DNA from: Hymenobacter chitinivorans DSM 11115
GTDB lineage: Bacteria; Bacteroidota; Bacteroidia; Cytophagales; Hymenobacteraceae
DNA: 64,000 nt
Direction of reading: 5' to 3'
NCBI RefSeq assembly: GCF_002797555.1
Contig: NZ_PGFA01000001.1
Location: 1,736,001-1,800,000, forward strand
Shown: in pieces, positions 46,271 to 53,932 of the stretch
Layout: the number at the start of each line of letters is the position of its first letter
Position numbering within the stretch: position 1 is the stretch's first letter
Translations under genes and position numbers: made by a program
The notes under the pieces: generated by a model
The model's input: the letters and a program-made list of their open reading frames with translations, nothing else
Databases searched by the model: none
What the model was told of the DNA's origin: nothing

Positions 46271-47137
46271 GTGAACATTCAGGAGTACATCGAATCTGGA
46301 ATTCTGGAAGAATACGCTCTGGGCGTGCTCGACGAGGCGCAGCGCGCCGAAGTGGAGCGCTACGCCGCCGAATACCCAGAAGTTCGGCAGGAGCTGGACC
46401 TTGTGCAGCAAGGCCTGGAAACCTACGCCCAAGCCCATGCCCAAAACCCGCCGGACGGGATGCGGGAGCGGGTTTTGACTGGTTGGCAGGCCGCCATTCG
46501 GCAGGAGGAAACGGCGCCCGCGCCGACGCCCGTAGCGGCGGCTCCGGCCCCCGAGCCCGTGGTGCGGCCTATTAGCTCGGCCCCGGTGGCGGAGGAAGCG
46601 CCGGCCGCCGGCTTTAATTGGATGATGGCGGCTTCGGTAGCCCTGCTGGTACTGAGCGCCGCGGCCAACCTGATTTTGTACAACCGCTGGAAAGACAGCG
46701 AAACCCAGCTGGTGGCCCTGCAAGCCGATCAGTCGCGGGTGGCCTCGACCATGCAGGCCGTGGAAAAGCGCCTTGATACCCGCACCCAGGAGCTGGCCGT
46801 GCTGCGCAGTGAGCAGTTTCGGCAGGTAGAACTGGCCGGCACGCCCACCGCGCCCCAGGCCAAGGCCCGGGTGCTCTACAACGTGGCCACCAAGGCCGTG
46901 TACGTAGACGTGCGCAACCTGCCCGCCCTGCCCGAAGGCAAGCAGTACCAGCTCTGGGCCATGGACAAAGGCAAGCCCGTGGATGCGGGTGTGCTGGCCG
47001 CCGCTACCACCGCCGGCGACAGTCTGCAGCAGATGAAGGACGTGGCCAGCGCCGAGGCCTTCGCCATGACCGTAGAACCCGCCGGGGGTAGTGAAAATCC
47101 GACCTTATCGACGATGACGGTTTTAGGGAAATTCTAA
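46271..47137 (+). CDS. Anti-sigma factor (RskA/anti-sigma-K type)
   Basis: The 288-residue product starts at a GTG. The N-terminal region (NIQEYIESGILEEYALGVLDEAQRAEVERYAAEYPEVRQELDLVQQGLETYA) is an anti-sigma zinc-finger-like domain, followed by a Pro/Ala-rich linker, one transmembrane helix (WMMAASVALLVLSAAANLILY, about residues 118-138), then a coiled coil and a periplasmic RskA-type domain (LYNVATKAVYVDVRNLPALPEGKQYQLWAMDKGKP, YAMTVEPAGGS). It is translationally tied to the sigma factor and would hold it inactive until a membrane signal releases it. Confidence 0.93.
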   Translation: MNIQEYIESGILEEYALGVLDEAQRAEVERYAAEYPEVRQELDLVQQGLETYAQAHAQNPPDGMRERVLTGWQAAIRQEETAPAPTPVAAAPAPEPVVRPISSAPVAEEAPAAGFNWMMAASVALLVLSAAANLILYNRWKDSETQLVALQADQSRVASTMQAVEKRLDTRTQELAVLRSEQFRQVELAGTPTAPQAKARVLYNVATKAVYVDVRNLPALPEGKQYQLWAMDKGKPVDAGVLAAATTAGDSLQQMKDVASAEAFAMTVEPAGGSENPTLSTMTVLGKF

Positions 47138-47175
47138 GCCGACTACACACTTTTCTTGCGTAGCTGCACGGTGCT

Positions 47176-47246
47176 GGTACTGGTACTTTCGGAAGAAAGC
47201 TTAACAATAAGCGGCTTCTGGTGGTAGTAGTACCAGTACCTTTTTT
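47176..47246 (+). promoter_or_regulatory. Terminator-like hairpin directly before the H-NOX gene
   Basis: GGTACTGGTAC (47176-47186) is complementary to GTACCAGTACC (47230-47240), with a 43-base loop, and six T residues follow (47241-47246). It ends 10 bases before the GTG start at 47257, so it could either terminate the sigma/anti-sigma transcript or act in the leader of the H-NOX gene. Confidence 0.6.
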
Positions 47247-47256
47247 ATTACCACCC

Positions 47257-47796
47257 GTGCACGGCTCCATTATCAACCTGCTCAAACGCTTCGTTCAAAC
47301 CCAGTACGACCACAGCACCTGGCTGCGGCTGGTAGAGCTTTCGGGCTTGTCTAGCGCCGACTTTGAGATGAACGAGGTGTACCCGGACGCCCACATGTAC
47401 GCCCTGGTCGGGCAGGCCGCTCTCATGACCGGGATTCCGGCCGAGCGGCTGCAGGAAAAGTTTGGCGAGTTTCTGGTGCCCGACCTCATGCTGGTGTACA
47501 AGCGCTACGTGCAGCCCGGCTGGGACACGCTGGCCATGATTGAAAACACCGAAGAGGCCATGCACGGGGCCGTGCGCCGCGACGCACCCGGCACCCGCCC
47601 GCCGACGCTGCACGTCACCCGGCTGACCGACAAGGAGTTGGAGGTGCGCTACGAGTCGGAGCGACGCATGGGCGCGCTGGCCGTGGGAATCATCCGGGGC
47701 CTGGCCGTGTATTTTGATGAGGCCGACGAAATTGAAGTCGAGCCCCTGACCCGGGAAAATGAGGAGCAAGTCATTATCCGGGTGCGGCGGCGGTAG
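47257..47796 (+). CDS. Stand-alone haem NO/O2-binding (H-NOX) sensor protein
   Basis: From the GTG at 47257 the product has 179 residues, the usual size of a single H-NOX domain. The proximal haem ligand is His103 (ENTEEAMHGAVRRDAPGTRPPTL), and the haem-propionate-binding YxSxR motif is Tyr132-x-Ser134-x-Arg136 (RYESERRMG), matching the reference positions in Thermoanaerobacter H-NOX to within one residue. The protein senses NO or O2 and usually signals through a partner (kinase, cyclase or methyl-accepting protein) that is not adjacent here. A hairpin sits just before its start. An earlier in-frame GTG (47221) would add twelve residues encoding the hairpin arm and is less likely. Confidence 0.93.
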   Translation: MHGSIINLLKRFVQTQYDHSTWLRLVELSGLSSADFEMNEVYPDAHMYALVGQAALMTGIPAERLQEKFGEFLVPDLMLVYKRYVQPGWDTLAMIENTEEAMHGAVRRDAPGTRPPTLHVTRLTDKELEVRYESERRMGALAVGIIRGLAVYFDEADEIEVEPLTRENEEQVIIRVRRR

Positions 47797-47891
47797 TGTA
47801 AGTTAGCTTCCTGGCGGTTGAGCTTGCTGGCCGCCATCCGTATATTTTTCTTTTCTTCCTTGGGCCGCAGCCCGCTACACGCAGTTCTATC

Positions 47892-48230
47892 ATGGAAAAA
47901 TCAACGTACTACAACCCCGCCGACTTGGCCAAATTTGGTAATATCTCGGAGTGGCAGCCCGAAATGGGCCGCAAGTTCTTCGAGTACTACGGTGAAGTAT
48001 TCAAGGAAGGCGCCCTGACCGAGCGGGAAAAAGCCCTCATTGCCCTGGCCGTGGCCCACGCCGTGCAGTGCCCCTACTGCATTGATGCCTACACTTCCGA
48101 CTCCCTGCAAAAAGGCGCCGACGAAGCTCAGATGATGGAAGCTGTGCACGTAGCCGCGGCCATCAAAGGCGGCGCCGCCTTGGTCCACGGCGTGCAAATG
48201 ATGAACAAAGCCAAGGAATTGTCTATGTAA
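47892..48230 (+). CDS. Arsenosugar biosynthesis-associated AhpD/CMD-like protein
   Basis: The 112-residue product is a carboxymuconolactone decarboxylase-fold protein with the AhpD-type CxxC motif (Cys60-Cys63 in HAVQCPYCIDAYT). Its whole sequence (TYYNPADLAKFGNISEWQPE, KGADEAQMMEAVHVAAAIKGG, HGVQMMNKAKELSM) matches the subfamily that accompanies the radical-SAM enzyme ArsS in arsenosugar clusters. ArsS itself is not in this window. A rhodanese gene, often seen with such clusters, follows 300 bases later behind a hairpin repeat. Confidence 0.88.
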   Translation: MEKSTYYNPADLAKFGNISEWQPEMGRKFFEYYGEVFKEGALTEREKALIALAVAHAVQCPYCIDAYTSDSLQKGADEAQMMEAVHVAAAIKGGAALVHGVQMMNKAKELSM

Positions 48231-48497
48231 TGTGCTGATGTGCTAATGTTTAATGTGGCTGAATGTGGCTGAATGTGAGAAATATGTCCTTGCGAGCTTG
48301 CGAAGCCATCCGTCCTCTGAAATGTGCTGGATTCTCTTGCCTGACGAGCCTTGGCGTGTAATGACGAAAAGGGCTTTCTGATAAAAGGGCGTGGCTACCT
48401 GGGCAGTGGACGGCTGCCTTCGTCGTGCCTTTTGGCAAAGACACATTTCCCCACATTCTGCACATTCAGCCACATTAAACATTAGCACATCAGCACA
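48231..48497. repeat. Hairpin element family B, copy 2
   Basis: A perfect 37-bp inverted repeat (48231-48267 against 48461-48497) made of AATGTG/TGCTAATG-like words encloses the same core as copy 1: CTTGCGAGCTTGCGAAGCCA, CCGTCCTCTGAAATGTGCTG and GGGCTTTCTGATAAAAGGGC. The left arm begins on the base immediately after the stop codon of the AhpD-like gene. The core is conserved between copies but the arm sequences are not, while complementarity within each is perfect. Confidence 0.88.
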
Positions 48498-48532
48498 TTC
48501 CAACACATTAGCACATTAACCCTTGGTGTGAA

Positions 48533-49048
48533 ATGAAACGACCTGCTTTTCTGGCCTGGGGGCTGTTGTTGTCGGCCTGCGGCTCCAAGGCCCAGACGGG
48601 CGACAACCCGGGCTACGACCGGCTGCTGCGCACGCTCTACAAAAACACCGTGCCCGTCGTCCGGCCCGCGGCCCTGGCCCAGGAGCTGCAGCAAAACCCG
48701 GCCGCGGTGGTCGTGCTCGACACGCGCACCCCGGCCGAGTACCGGGTCAGCCACCTGCCGGGCGCCCGGTTCGTGGACTTCGATACCTACGAAAAAGCCA
48801 CGTTTGCCGACCTGCCCCGGGACCGGAAAGTGGTGGTATACTGCTCCGTAGGCTACCGCAGCGAGCGGGTGGGGGAGCGGCTGCGGGCGTTGGGCTTTAC
48901 CCAAGTCCAAAACCTGTACGGCGGCATTTTTCAGTGGGTCAACGAAGGCCGGCCGGTGTACAACCAGCAGGGTTTGACCCAGAATGTGCACCCGTATTCG
49001 GCCCTGTGGAGCCTTTGGCTCAGCAAGGGCAATAAGGTGTACGAGTAA
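48533..49048 (+). CDS. Rhodanese-like lipoprotein
   Basis: The 171-residue product has a lipoprotein signal (LAWGLLLSACGS; Cys16) and a single rhodanese domain: AVVVLDTRTPAEYRVSHLPGARFVDFD and VVVYCSVGYRSERVGERLRALGFTQVQNLYGGIFQWV, with the active-site Cys104 in CSVGYRS. The rare combination of lipoprotein anchor and rhodanese suggests periplasmic sulfur or thiol handling. Similar proteins occur near arsenosugar genes. Confidence 0.9.
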   Translation: MKRPAFLAWGLLLSACGSKAQTGDNPGYDRLLRTLYKNTVPVVRPAALAQELQQNPAAVVVLDTRTPAEYRVSHLPGARFVDFDTYEKATFADLPRDRKVVVYCSVGYRSERVGERLRALGFTQVQNLYGGIFQWVNEGRPVYNQQGLTQNVHPYSALWSLWLSKGNKVYE

Positions 49049-49063
49049 GTTGCCGCAACCCCG

Positions 49064-50410
49064 TTATTCCGGGTGCAGCAGGAGCGGCCGACGAGTTATT
49101 TCCCAGAGCAGCACGGCCGCAACCACGGTATATTCCAAGGCCACCAGGCCCAGATTTTCGCTGTAGGCCCGGGTTTGGTACGCCGCGTAGGACAGCGGAA
49201 TCAGGGCCGACCACACCAGCGCGTACCGGTAGTGGGTCAACGTGCTCAGGGCCACCAGCGTGGTAAGGTACCAAGGGTGCACGGTGGTAGCCAGGGCAAA
49301 GTACAGAGTGAGGACAAACAGCAGGGCGCGGGGCAACGTGAGCAACGTTGGACGCCGCTCGGAGGCCGCCAGCCCCAGCACTCCGGCGCCGGTAGCCAGG
49401 GCCAGGAAAGTGCCCAGGCGGGCAATCTGGTTGTAACCCGTTTGCCAATAGCCCACCGCCCGCAGCAGGTAGTACAGACTGGCGTTGAACTCAAACTTGT
49501 GGAAGTATAAGTCCAGGCTGCGGCTCAGGTTGCGCAGCAAATCAGCGGAAATGAAGGGGATAAACAGCGCCAGTAGCACCACTGCCGTCAGGCTGGCGTA
49601 GCGCAGAAACGGCCGGAAACCCAGGCGGCGCGCCAGCAGGGGCAGCATCAGCAGGGGCAGCAGCTTAGTGGCAATGGCCCCGGCCAGGGCCGCCGCCGAA
49701 AGGGCCCAGCGCCCCCGCACCAGCAGCCACACCGCCGCCAGCAGGCCGCAAATCAGCAGGGCCTCGAAGTGCAGGTTGCCGGCCAGCTCCACCACGACCA
49801 GCGGGTTGAGCAGGTACCGCAGGGCTTGGTCGGCGGGCAGGCCCAGGTGGGGCAGCAGCCGCAGCAGCAGCAGGGCCGTGGCCATTTCCGCCAGCAGAAT
49901 CACGAGGCGCAGCACGAGGATGAAGCCCTGCGCATCGCGGGGAAATAGTCTGCTGGCTAGGCCGAAAGCCGCCTGGCAAACGGGTGGGTACACCGAAAAA
50001 TAGTGGGGCGAATTGAGCTGCTCGTACAGGTGCCGGATTTCGGGGCGGGTGAGCGGCGGCAGCGGCGAAACGCGCGAATCAGTAGGTGAAGCCAGCAGGG
50101 CGGTGGGCGTCAGCAGGTAGGGGTTGTGCCCGGCCGCTACCAGGTTGCCGTCCCAGCGGAAGCGGAAATAATCGTCGGACAGGGCCGGCACGGCGGGCAG
50201 CCAGAGCAGGCGCACGGCCAGGGCCAGCAGCAGGCCGTAGCGCAGCGGCAACGAGCTACGCAGCAGCCACCAGTACGCCGCCGTGGCTAGTCCGGATAGG
50301 GCTATAAACTGCCCCAAAGCCGGCCGCGGCGTGTAGTAGGCCAGCCCGGCATAGGCAGCCAGGCTCAGCAAAGCCGCCAGCCCCTGTGCGCCGGTAGGCC
50401 GCCCGCTCAC
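49064..50410 (-). CDS. Polyprenol-phosphate-dependent glycosyltransferase-like membrane protein (GT87/DUF2029 type)
   Basis: The product (448 residues from the GTG at 50410) is a multi-pass membrane protein with about eleven helices. SDDYFRFRWDGNLVAAGHNPYLLTPTAL has the Asp-Asp-x-x-Arg-x-x-Trp-Asp and Asn-Pro-Tyr pattern of mannosyltransferases that use polyprenol-phosphate sugars, and YFSVYPPVCQ is the second motif. The gene starts with a 4-base overlap (GTGA) with the stop of the upstream GT2 gene, showing coupled translation. It likely adds a sugar to a lipid-linked glycan using the donor made by its operon partner. Confidence 0.82.
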   Translation of the reverse strand: MSGRPTGAQGLAALLSLAAYAGLAYYTPRPALGQFIALSGLATAAYWWLLRSSLPLRYGLLLALAVRLLWLPAVPALSDDYFRFRWDGNLVAAGHNPYLLTPTALLASPTDSRVSPLPPLTRPEIRHLYEQLNSPHYFSVYPPVCQAAFGLASRLFPRDAQGFILVLRLVILLAEMATALLLLRLLPHLGLPADQALRYLLNPLVVVELAGNLHFEALLICGLLAAVWLLVRGRWALSAAALAGAIATKLLPLLMLPLLARRLGFRPFLRYASLTAVVLLALFIPFISADLLRNLSRSLDLYFHKFEFNASLYYLLRAVGYWQTGYNQIARLGTFLALATGAGVLGLAASERRPTLLTLPRALLFVLTLYFALATTVHPWYLTTLVALSTLTHYRYALVWSALIPLSYAAYQTRAYSENLGLVALEYTVVAAVLLWEITRRPLLLHPE

Positions 50411-51879
50411 GAATTGGCGCGGTTGTGCCGCAGCGAGTAGTAGAAAATCAGGCCGAAACCGACCGTGAGCAGGCTGTGAAACGGCAGCAGCCCGTAGCTG
50501 CGCAGGTAGAGGCCCAGGCCCAGTCCGAACAGGAAATACAACGCCAGCAGGCCTTCGAGCACGGTTAGCCCGTCGAGGCGGCCGGTGCGGTACTGGCGCC
50601 CAATCCAGGTGCCCTGCCGCTTGACGAGGCCCATTTTCGGCGTCCGGATAAAGGCCGAGGGGCGCCGGGCCAAGCCCGCCAGCACGGCTCGGGAATTGTG
50701 CAGCGACAACCCCATGGTGACGGCCAGAAACAGCAGAAAACGGGGAACAAACTCCCGCAGCCGACCCGCCGGAGCCCCCACCCGCCAGGCAGTGTAGAAG
50801 TAGTAGGTCAGCGGCAAAAAGCCCAGAATGCAAACCGAGGCCAGGCGGAAAACGGGCTGAAACCGGGGCTCAAACTCCCGGATGTAGAGCAGGGGCACGC
50901 TGAGCACGGCCATCAGCAGAATGGCCACGAAGACGGTGCTGTTGAGCAAATGAAACGCGGCGTGCAGCTTGGTACTGGTGCTCTGGCCCGAGCGCAGCAC
51001 CTGGCGCAGGTGCTTGCGGGCCGTTTCGGCGGCGCCCTTGGTCCAGCGGTGCTGCTGCGACTTGAGGGCGGGCAGCTCGGCGGGCAGCTCGGCCGGGGCC
51101 TGCACCCCGGGCAAATACACGAAGTGCCAGCCCCGCAGCTGGGCCCGGTAGCTCAGGTCCAGGTCTTCGGTGAGCGTATCGGCGTGCCAGCCGCCGGCAT
51201 CCTCGATGCACTGGCGCCGCCATACCCCGCCGGTGCCGTTGAAGTTGATGAAGTGCCCGCCCCGGTTGCGGCCCACCTGCTCCACCAGAAAGTGGGCATT
51301 CAGGCCGAAGGCCTGCAGCTCGGTCAGCAGGGAATATTCCTCGTTGAGGTGGGTCCAGCGGGTTTGCACCACCCCGGTTGCGGCCTCGGCGAAGTAGGGC
51401 ACCGTGCGGCGCAGAAAATCGGGCTCGGGCACGAAGTCGGCGTCGAAAATGGCAATGAATTCCCCGTCGGTTTCCTGCAGCCCGTACGCCAGGGCGCCGG
51501 CCTTGTAGCCGTCCCGGGTGGGCCGCCGCACCTGCGTGATGCGCAGGCCCTGGGCCTGGTGGCGGGCCACGGCGGCGGCGGCCAGGGCCACGGTTTCGTC
51601 GGTGGAGTCGTCGAGGACCTGAATGTGGAGCTTATCGGCGGGGTAATCCAGCCCGGCAGCGGCCTCGATGATGCGCTCCACCACGTACAGTTCGTTGTAG
51701 ATGGGCAGCTGCACCGTCACGCGGGGCCAGTGGGCCGGCGCCGGGGGCACGGGCCGGGGCGGCCGGGCGTAGGCGCGCCGGGCCAGGCGGGTGAGGTGGA
51801 ACTGCGTCAGACTAAAGCCCAGAATAAAGGCCAGGCAGAGTCCGTAGAGAACCAGAAGAACGATTTCCAGTCCTTGCAT
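50407..51879 (-). CDS. Membrane glycosyltransferase family 2 (cellulose-synthase-like)
   Basis: The 490-residue product has an N-terminal helix (VLLVLYGLCLAFILGFSL), a GT2 catalytic domain with the DXD-type GEFIAIFDADFVPEPDFL, the LTEDLDLSYRAQLRGW acceptor motif and the QxxRW-type LKSQQHRWTKGA motif, then four or five C-terminal transmembrane segments. The sequence follows the synthase/translocase pattern of bacterial processive GT2 enzymes. It is second in a three-gene operon after the DPM-like GT2 gene (56-base gap) and before the GT87-like gene. Confidence 0.9.
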   Translation of the reverse strand: MQGLEIVLLVLYGLCLAFILGFSLTQFHLTRLARRAYARPPRPVPPAPAHWPRVTVQLPIYNELYVVERIIEAAAGLDYPADKLHIQVLDDSTDETVALAAAAVARHQAQGLRITQVRRPTRDGYKAGALAYGLQETDGEFIAIFDADFVPEPDFLRRTVPYFAEAATGVVQTRWTHLNEEYSLLTELQAFGLNAHFLVEQVGRNRGGHFINFNGTGGVWRRQCIEDAGGWHADTLTEDLDLSYRAQLRGWHFVYLPGVQAPAELPAELPALKSQQHRWTKGAAETARKHLRQVLRSGQSTSTKLHAAFHLLNSTVFVAILLMAVLSVPLLYIREFEPRFQPVFRLASVCILGFLPLTYYFYTAWRVGAPAGRLREFVPRFLLFLAVTMGLSLHNSRAVLAGLARRPSAFIRTPKMGLVKRQGTWIGRQYRTGRLDGLTVLEGLLALYFLFGLGLGLYLRSYGLLPFHSLLTVGFGLIFYYSLRHNRANS

Positions 51880-51935
51880 TTAAAGGGGCAACAAAGTCAA
51901 CGTACAAATCAAAACGGGCGGCGGCGCTCCGGGTG

Positions 51936-52646
51936 CTACAAATACTTGAAAATCGTCCACAAAATCTTGTAGCCGGCGCCCAACGTGCCCTTCACCGTGC
52001 CCGAAACCTTCGAAACTCCGATGCGGCGCCGGTAGCGGACGGGCACTTCCTGATTACGCAGGCGGTGCTTGGCCGCCTTGAGCTGCATTTCTACCGTCCA
52101 GCCATACGTGGTATCAGCCATGCCCAGATTGCGCAGGGCCTCGGCTCGAATAGCGCGGAAGGGGCCCAGGTCGGTGAAGCGCACCCCGTAGAGCCGGTGC
52201 AGCAGGCTAGTGGCCAGCCAGTTGCCGAAGATTTGCTGGGGCAGCATCGAGCCGCTTTCCCGCTCGCCCAGGGCCCGGGAGCCAATAACCATATCGGCCT
52301 CGCCGCGCAGAATGGGGGCCAGCACGGCGGGCATGTCGGCGGGGTAGTCGGAATGGTCGCCGTCGAGAAAGACGATGATGTCGGCCTGCTCGGCGGCGGG
52401 CTTGCCGAAGCTGTAGGCCATGCCCGCCAGGCAGGCGTGGCCGTAGCCGGGCCGGTTTTCGCGCAACACCGTGGCTCCGGCCGCCCGCGCCACGGCTCCG
52501 GTATGGTCCCGGGAGTTGTTGTCGACCACAATGACCTCATCAACGAGCCCGGCCGGTATTTCGGCCAGCACCAGGGCAATGGACTGTTCTTCGTTGTAGG
52601 CCGGAATAATGACGTGAATACGCGGCGCGGCGGGCAAATCGGGCAT
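51936..52646 (-). CDS. Glycosyltransferase family 2, dolichyl-phosphate mannosyltransferase-like
   Basis: From the ATG at 52646 (MPDLPAAPRIHVIIPAYNEE) the product has 236 residues. It carries the DPM1-like signature: IPAYNEEQSIALVLAEIP, VVDNNSRDHTG, GKPAAEQADIIVFLDGDHSDYP with a DxD-like DGDHSD, and GPFRAIRAEAL. It transfers a sugar from a nucleotide donor to polyprenyl phosphate on the inner membrane. It starts the operon with the two membrane enzymes, which would use the lipid-linked sugar it makes. Confidence 0.88.
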   Translation of the reverse strand: MPDLPAAPRIHVIIPAYNEEQSIALVLAEIPAGLVDEVIVVDNNSRDHTGAVARAAGATVLRENRPGYGHACLAGMAYSFGKPAAEQADIIVFLDGDHSDYPADMPAVLAPILRGEADMVIGSRALGERESGSMLPQQIFGNWLATSLLHRLYGVRFTDLGPFRAIRAEALRNLGMADTTYGWTVEMQLKAAKHRLRNQEVPVRYRRRIGVSKVSGTVKGTLGAGYKILWTIFKYL

Positions 52647-52843
52647 GGGGGGTGGGGCAGGCGAGGTCGGCAGCGGGGCGCGACGAAGCAGAAAAACGGG
52701 ACGGACCGGGCCCGACAGACCACAAATCCGGTGCAAAGATGCACCTTCGGCGCGGTTATTCGTTTAAGCCCACAGCCGAGCTCAAACCTTCGGCCGGCCG
52801 AATAGGTTTCGGTCTATATTCTGCTTTCCTTATTCCGTAGCGC

Positions 52844-53302
52844 ATGCTCCAGGTTGGTGACCAAGCCCCCGATTTTACCCTTACCACGACTTCCGGCGAA
52901 ACTTTTCGCCTTTCCGACCAGCGCGGCCAGCGCAGTATCGTGCTCTATTTCTACCCCAAGGACGACACGCCCGGTTGCACGGCCGAAGCCTGCTCGTTTC
53001 GCGACCAGTACGAAGATTTTCTCGAGCTGGGGGCCGAAGTGGTGGGCGTGAGCTCCGACTCGGAAGCCTCCCACCAGAAGTTTACCCAGAAGCACCGCCT
53101 GCCGTTTCCGCTGCTGGCCGACGCGGGTGGGCGGGTGCGCAAGCTCTACGAAGTACCCCGCGCCCTGCTGGGCATCATTCCCGGCCGCGTTACCTTCGTT
53201 ATTGATAAGCAGGGCGTTATCCAGTACATCTTCAACTCCCTGAACCGGGCCACCGACCACGTGAGCACCGCCAAGGACGTGCTGGCCGGCCTGGAAAAAT
53301 AA
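52844..53302 (+). CDS. bcp: Peroxiredoxin, BCP/PrxQ type
   Basis: The 152-residue enzyme reduces peroxides in the cytoplasm. The peroxidatic Cys45 lies in [17 protein letters not shown] and the resolving Cys50 five residues later, the layout of atypical 2-Cys BCP/PrxQ proteins. The rest ([34 protein letters not shown]) is canonical. The next gene begins 4 bases after the stop, so they are likely co-transcribed. Confidence 0.96.
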   Translation: MLQVGDQAPDFTLTTTSGETFRLSDQRGQRSIVLYFYPKDDTPGCTAEACSFRDQYEDFLELGAEVVGVSSDSEASHQKFTQKHRLPFPLLADAGGRVRKLYEVPRALLGIIPGRVTFVIDKQGVIQYIFNSLNRATDHVSTAKDVLAGLEK

Positions 53303-53306
53303 GTTG

Positions 53307-53873
53307 ATGGGAGCTTTACTGACCGACCTGCTGCAGCGCGCCCAGCGCAGCCGCCGCGTAGTGGCCGTGCAAACTGGCGGCCCCATGTTTCTGGGCTACG
53401 TGCTGAGTCACAACGCCGAGTTGCTGCTCTTGCGCACTCTTACCCGCCAGGGTTTGCCCACCGGTGTCCAGACCCTGAGCATGCAGACCGTGACCCAGGT
53501 GCACTTTGACGACCGGTACGTGCGCCTGATTGAGTTCAAGGAGCACAACCCCGAGGTGGTGTACGGCCTGCCGGCCGCCCCCGACGGCATCAGCAACGAC
53601 GACCTTAGCGTGGCGGCCCTGCTGCAGAAAGCCCACGAAACCCACCAGCTGCTCCAGCTCGAAACCTATGCCGACACCACTTTCTACGGCTACGTGGCCC
53701 GCCTCACCGAAGACGAGCTGCTGCTGGAAGTCTACACCCAGTTTGCCGAGGCCGACGGCCACAGCGTGATGGACGTGGACAGCATCCGCAGCGTGGTGTG
53801 GAGCAACGAGGATACGCGCACCATCGAGCTGCTGCGCAAGCAGCCGGGGGCGTTGAGCAAGGGCGCGGAATAA
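53307..53873 (+). CDS. Protein with two similar, possibly Sm-like, halves
   Basis: I do not recognise this 188-residue protein. Its halves look alike: GPMFLGYVLSHNAELLLLRTL...SMQTVTQVHFDDRYVRLIEF (about residues 25-75) and TTFYGYVARLTEDELLLEVYT...MDVDSIRSVVWSNEDTRTIELL (about 122-175). Each has a GYV strand followed by a turn, a run of leucines and then a final 'V..V' strand pair, which is reminiscent of an Sm/LSm or SH3-like barrel. It follows the peroxiredoxin by 4 bases. Function unknown. Confidence 0.7.
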   Translation: MGALLTDLLQRAQRSRRVVAVQTGGPMFLGYVLSHNAELLLLRTLTRQGLPTGVQTLSMQTVTQVHFDDRYVRLIEFKEHNPEVVYGLPAAPDGISNDDLSVAALLQKAHETHQLLQLETYADTTFYGYVARLTEDELLLEVYTQFAEADGHSVMDVDSIRSVVWSNEDTRTIELLRKQPGALSKGAE

Positions 53874-53918
53874 GCAATTTTATGGCCCGCAGGTAGCCAA
53901 GCGGGCTAGTGAATACCG

Positions 53919-53926
53919 TACCTTGG
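53919..53926 (+). promoter_or_regulatory. Promoter-like TACCTTGG before the M50/TPR gene
   Basis: TACCTTGG fits TAnnTTTG with one mismatch and ends 6 bases before the ATG at 53933, similar to the other near-leaderless candidates. Weak on its own. Confidence 0.25.
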
Positions 53927-53932
53927 GCCGGT

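Noticed and set aside
47257-47796. H-NOX gene as part of the sigma/anti-sigma operon
   Set aside because: A terminator-like hairpin with a T-run lies in the gap, so co-transcription is not assumed. It cannot be excluded.
50411-50833. Longer form (to 50833) of the GT87-like protein
   Set aside because: The extension overlaps the coding sequence of the GT2 gene and reads as low-complexity non-protein sequence; the GTG at 50410 gives a 4-base overlap instead.
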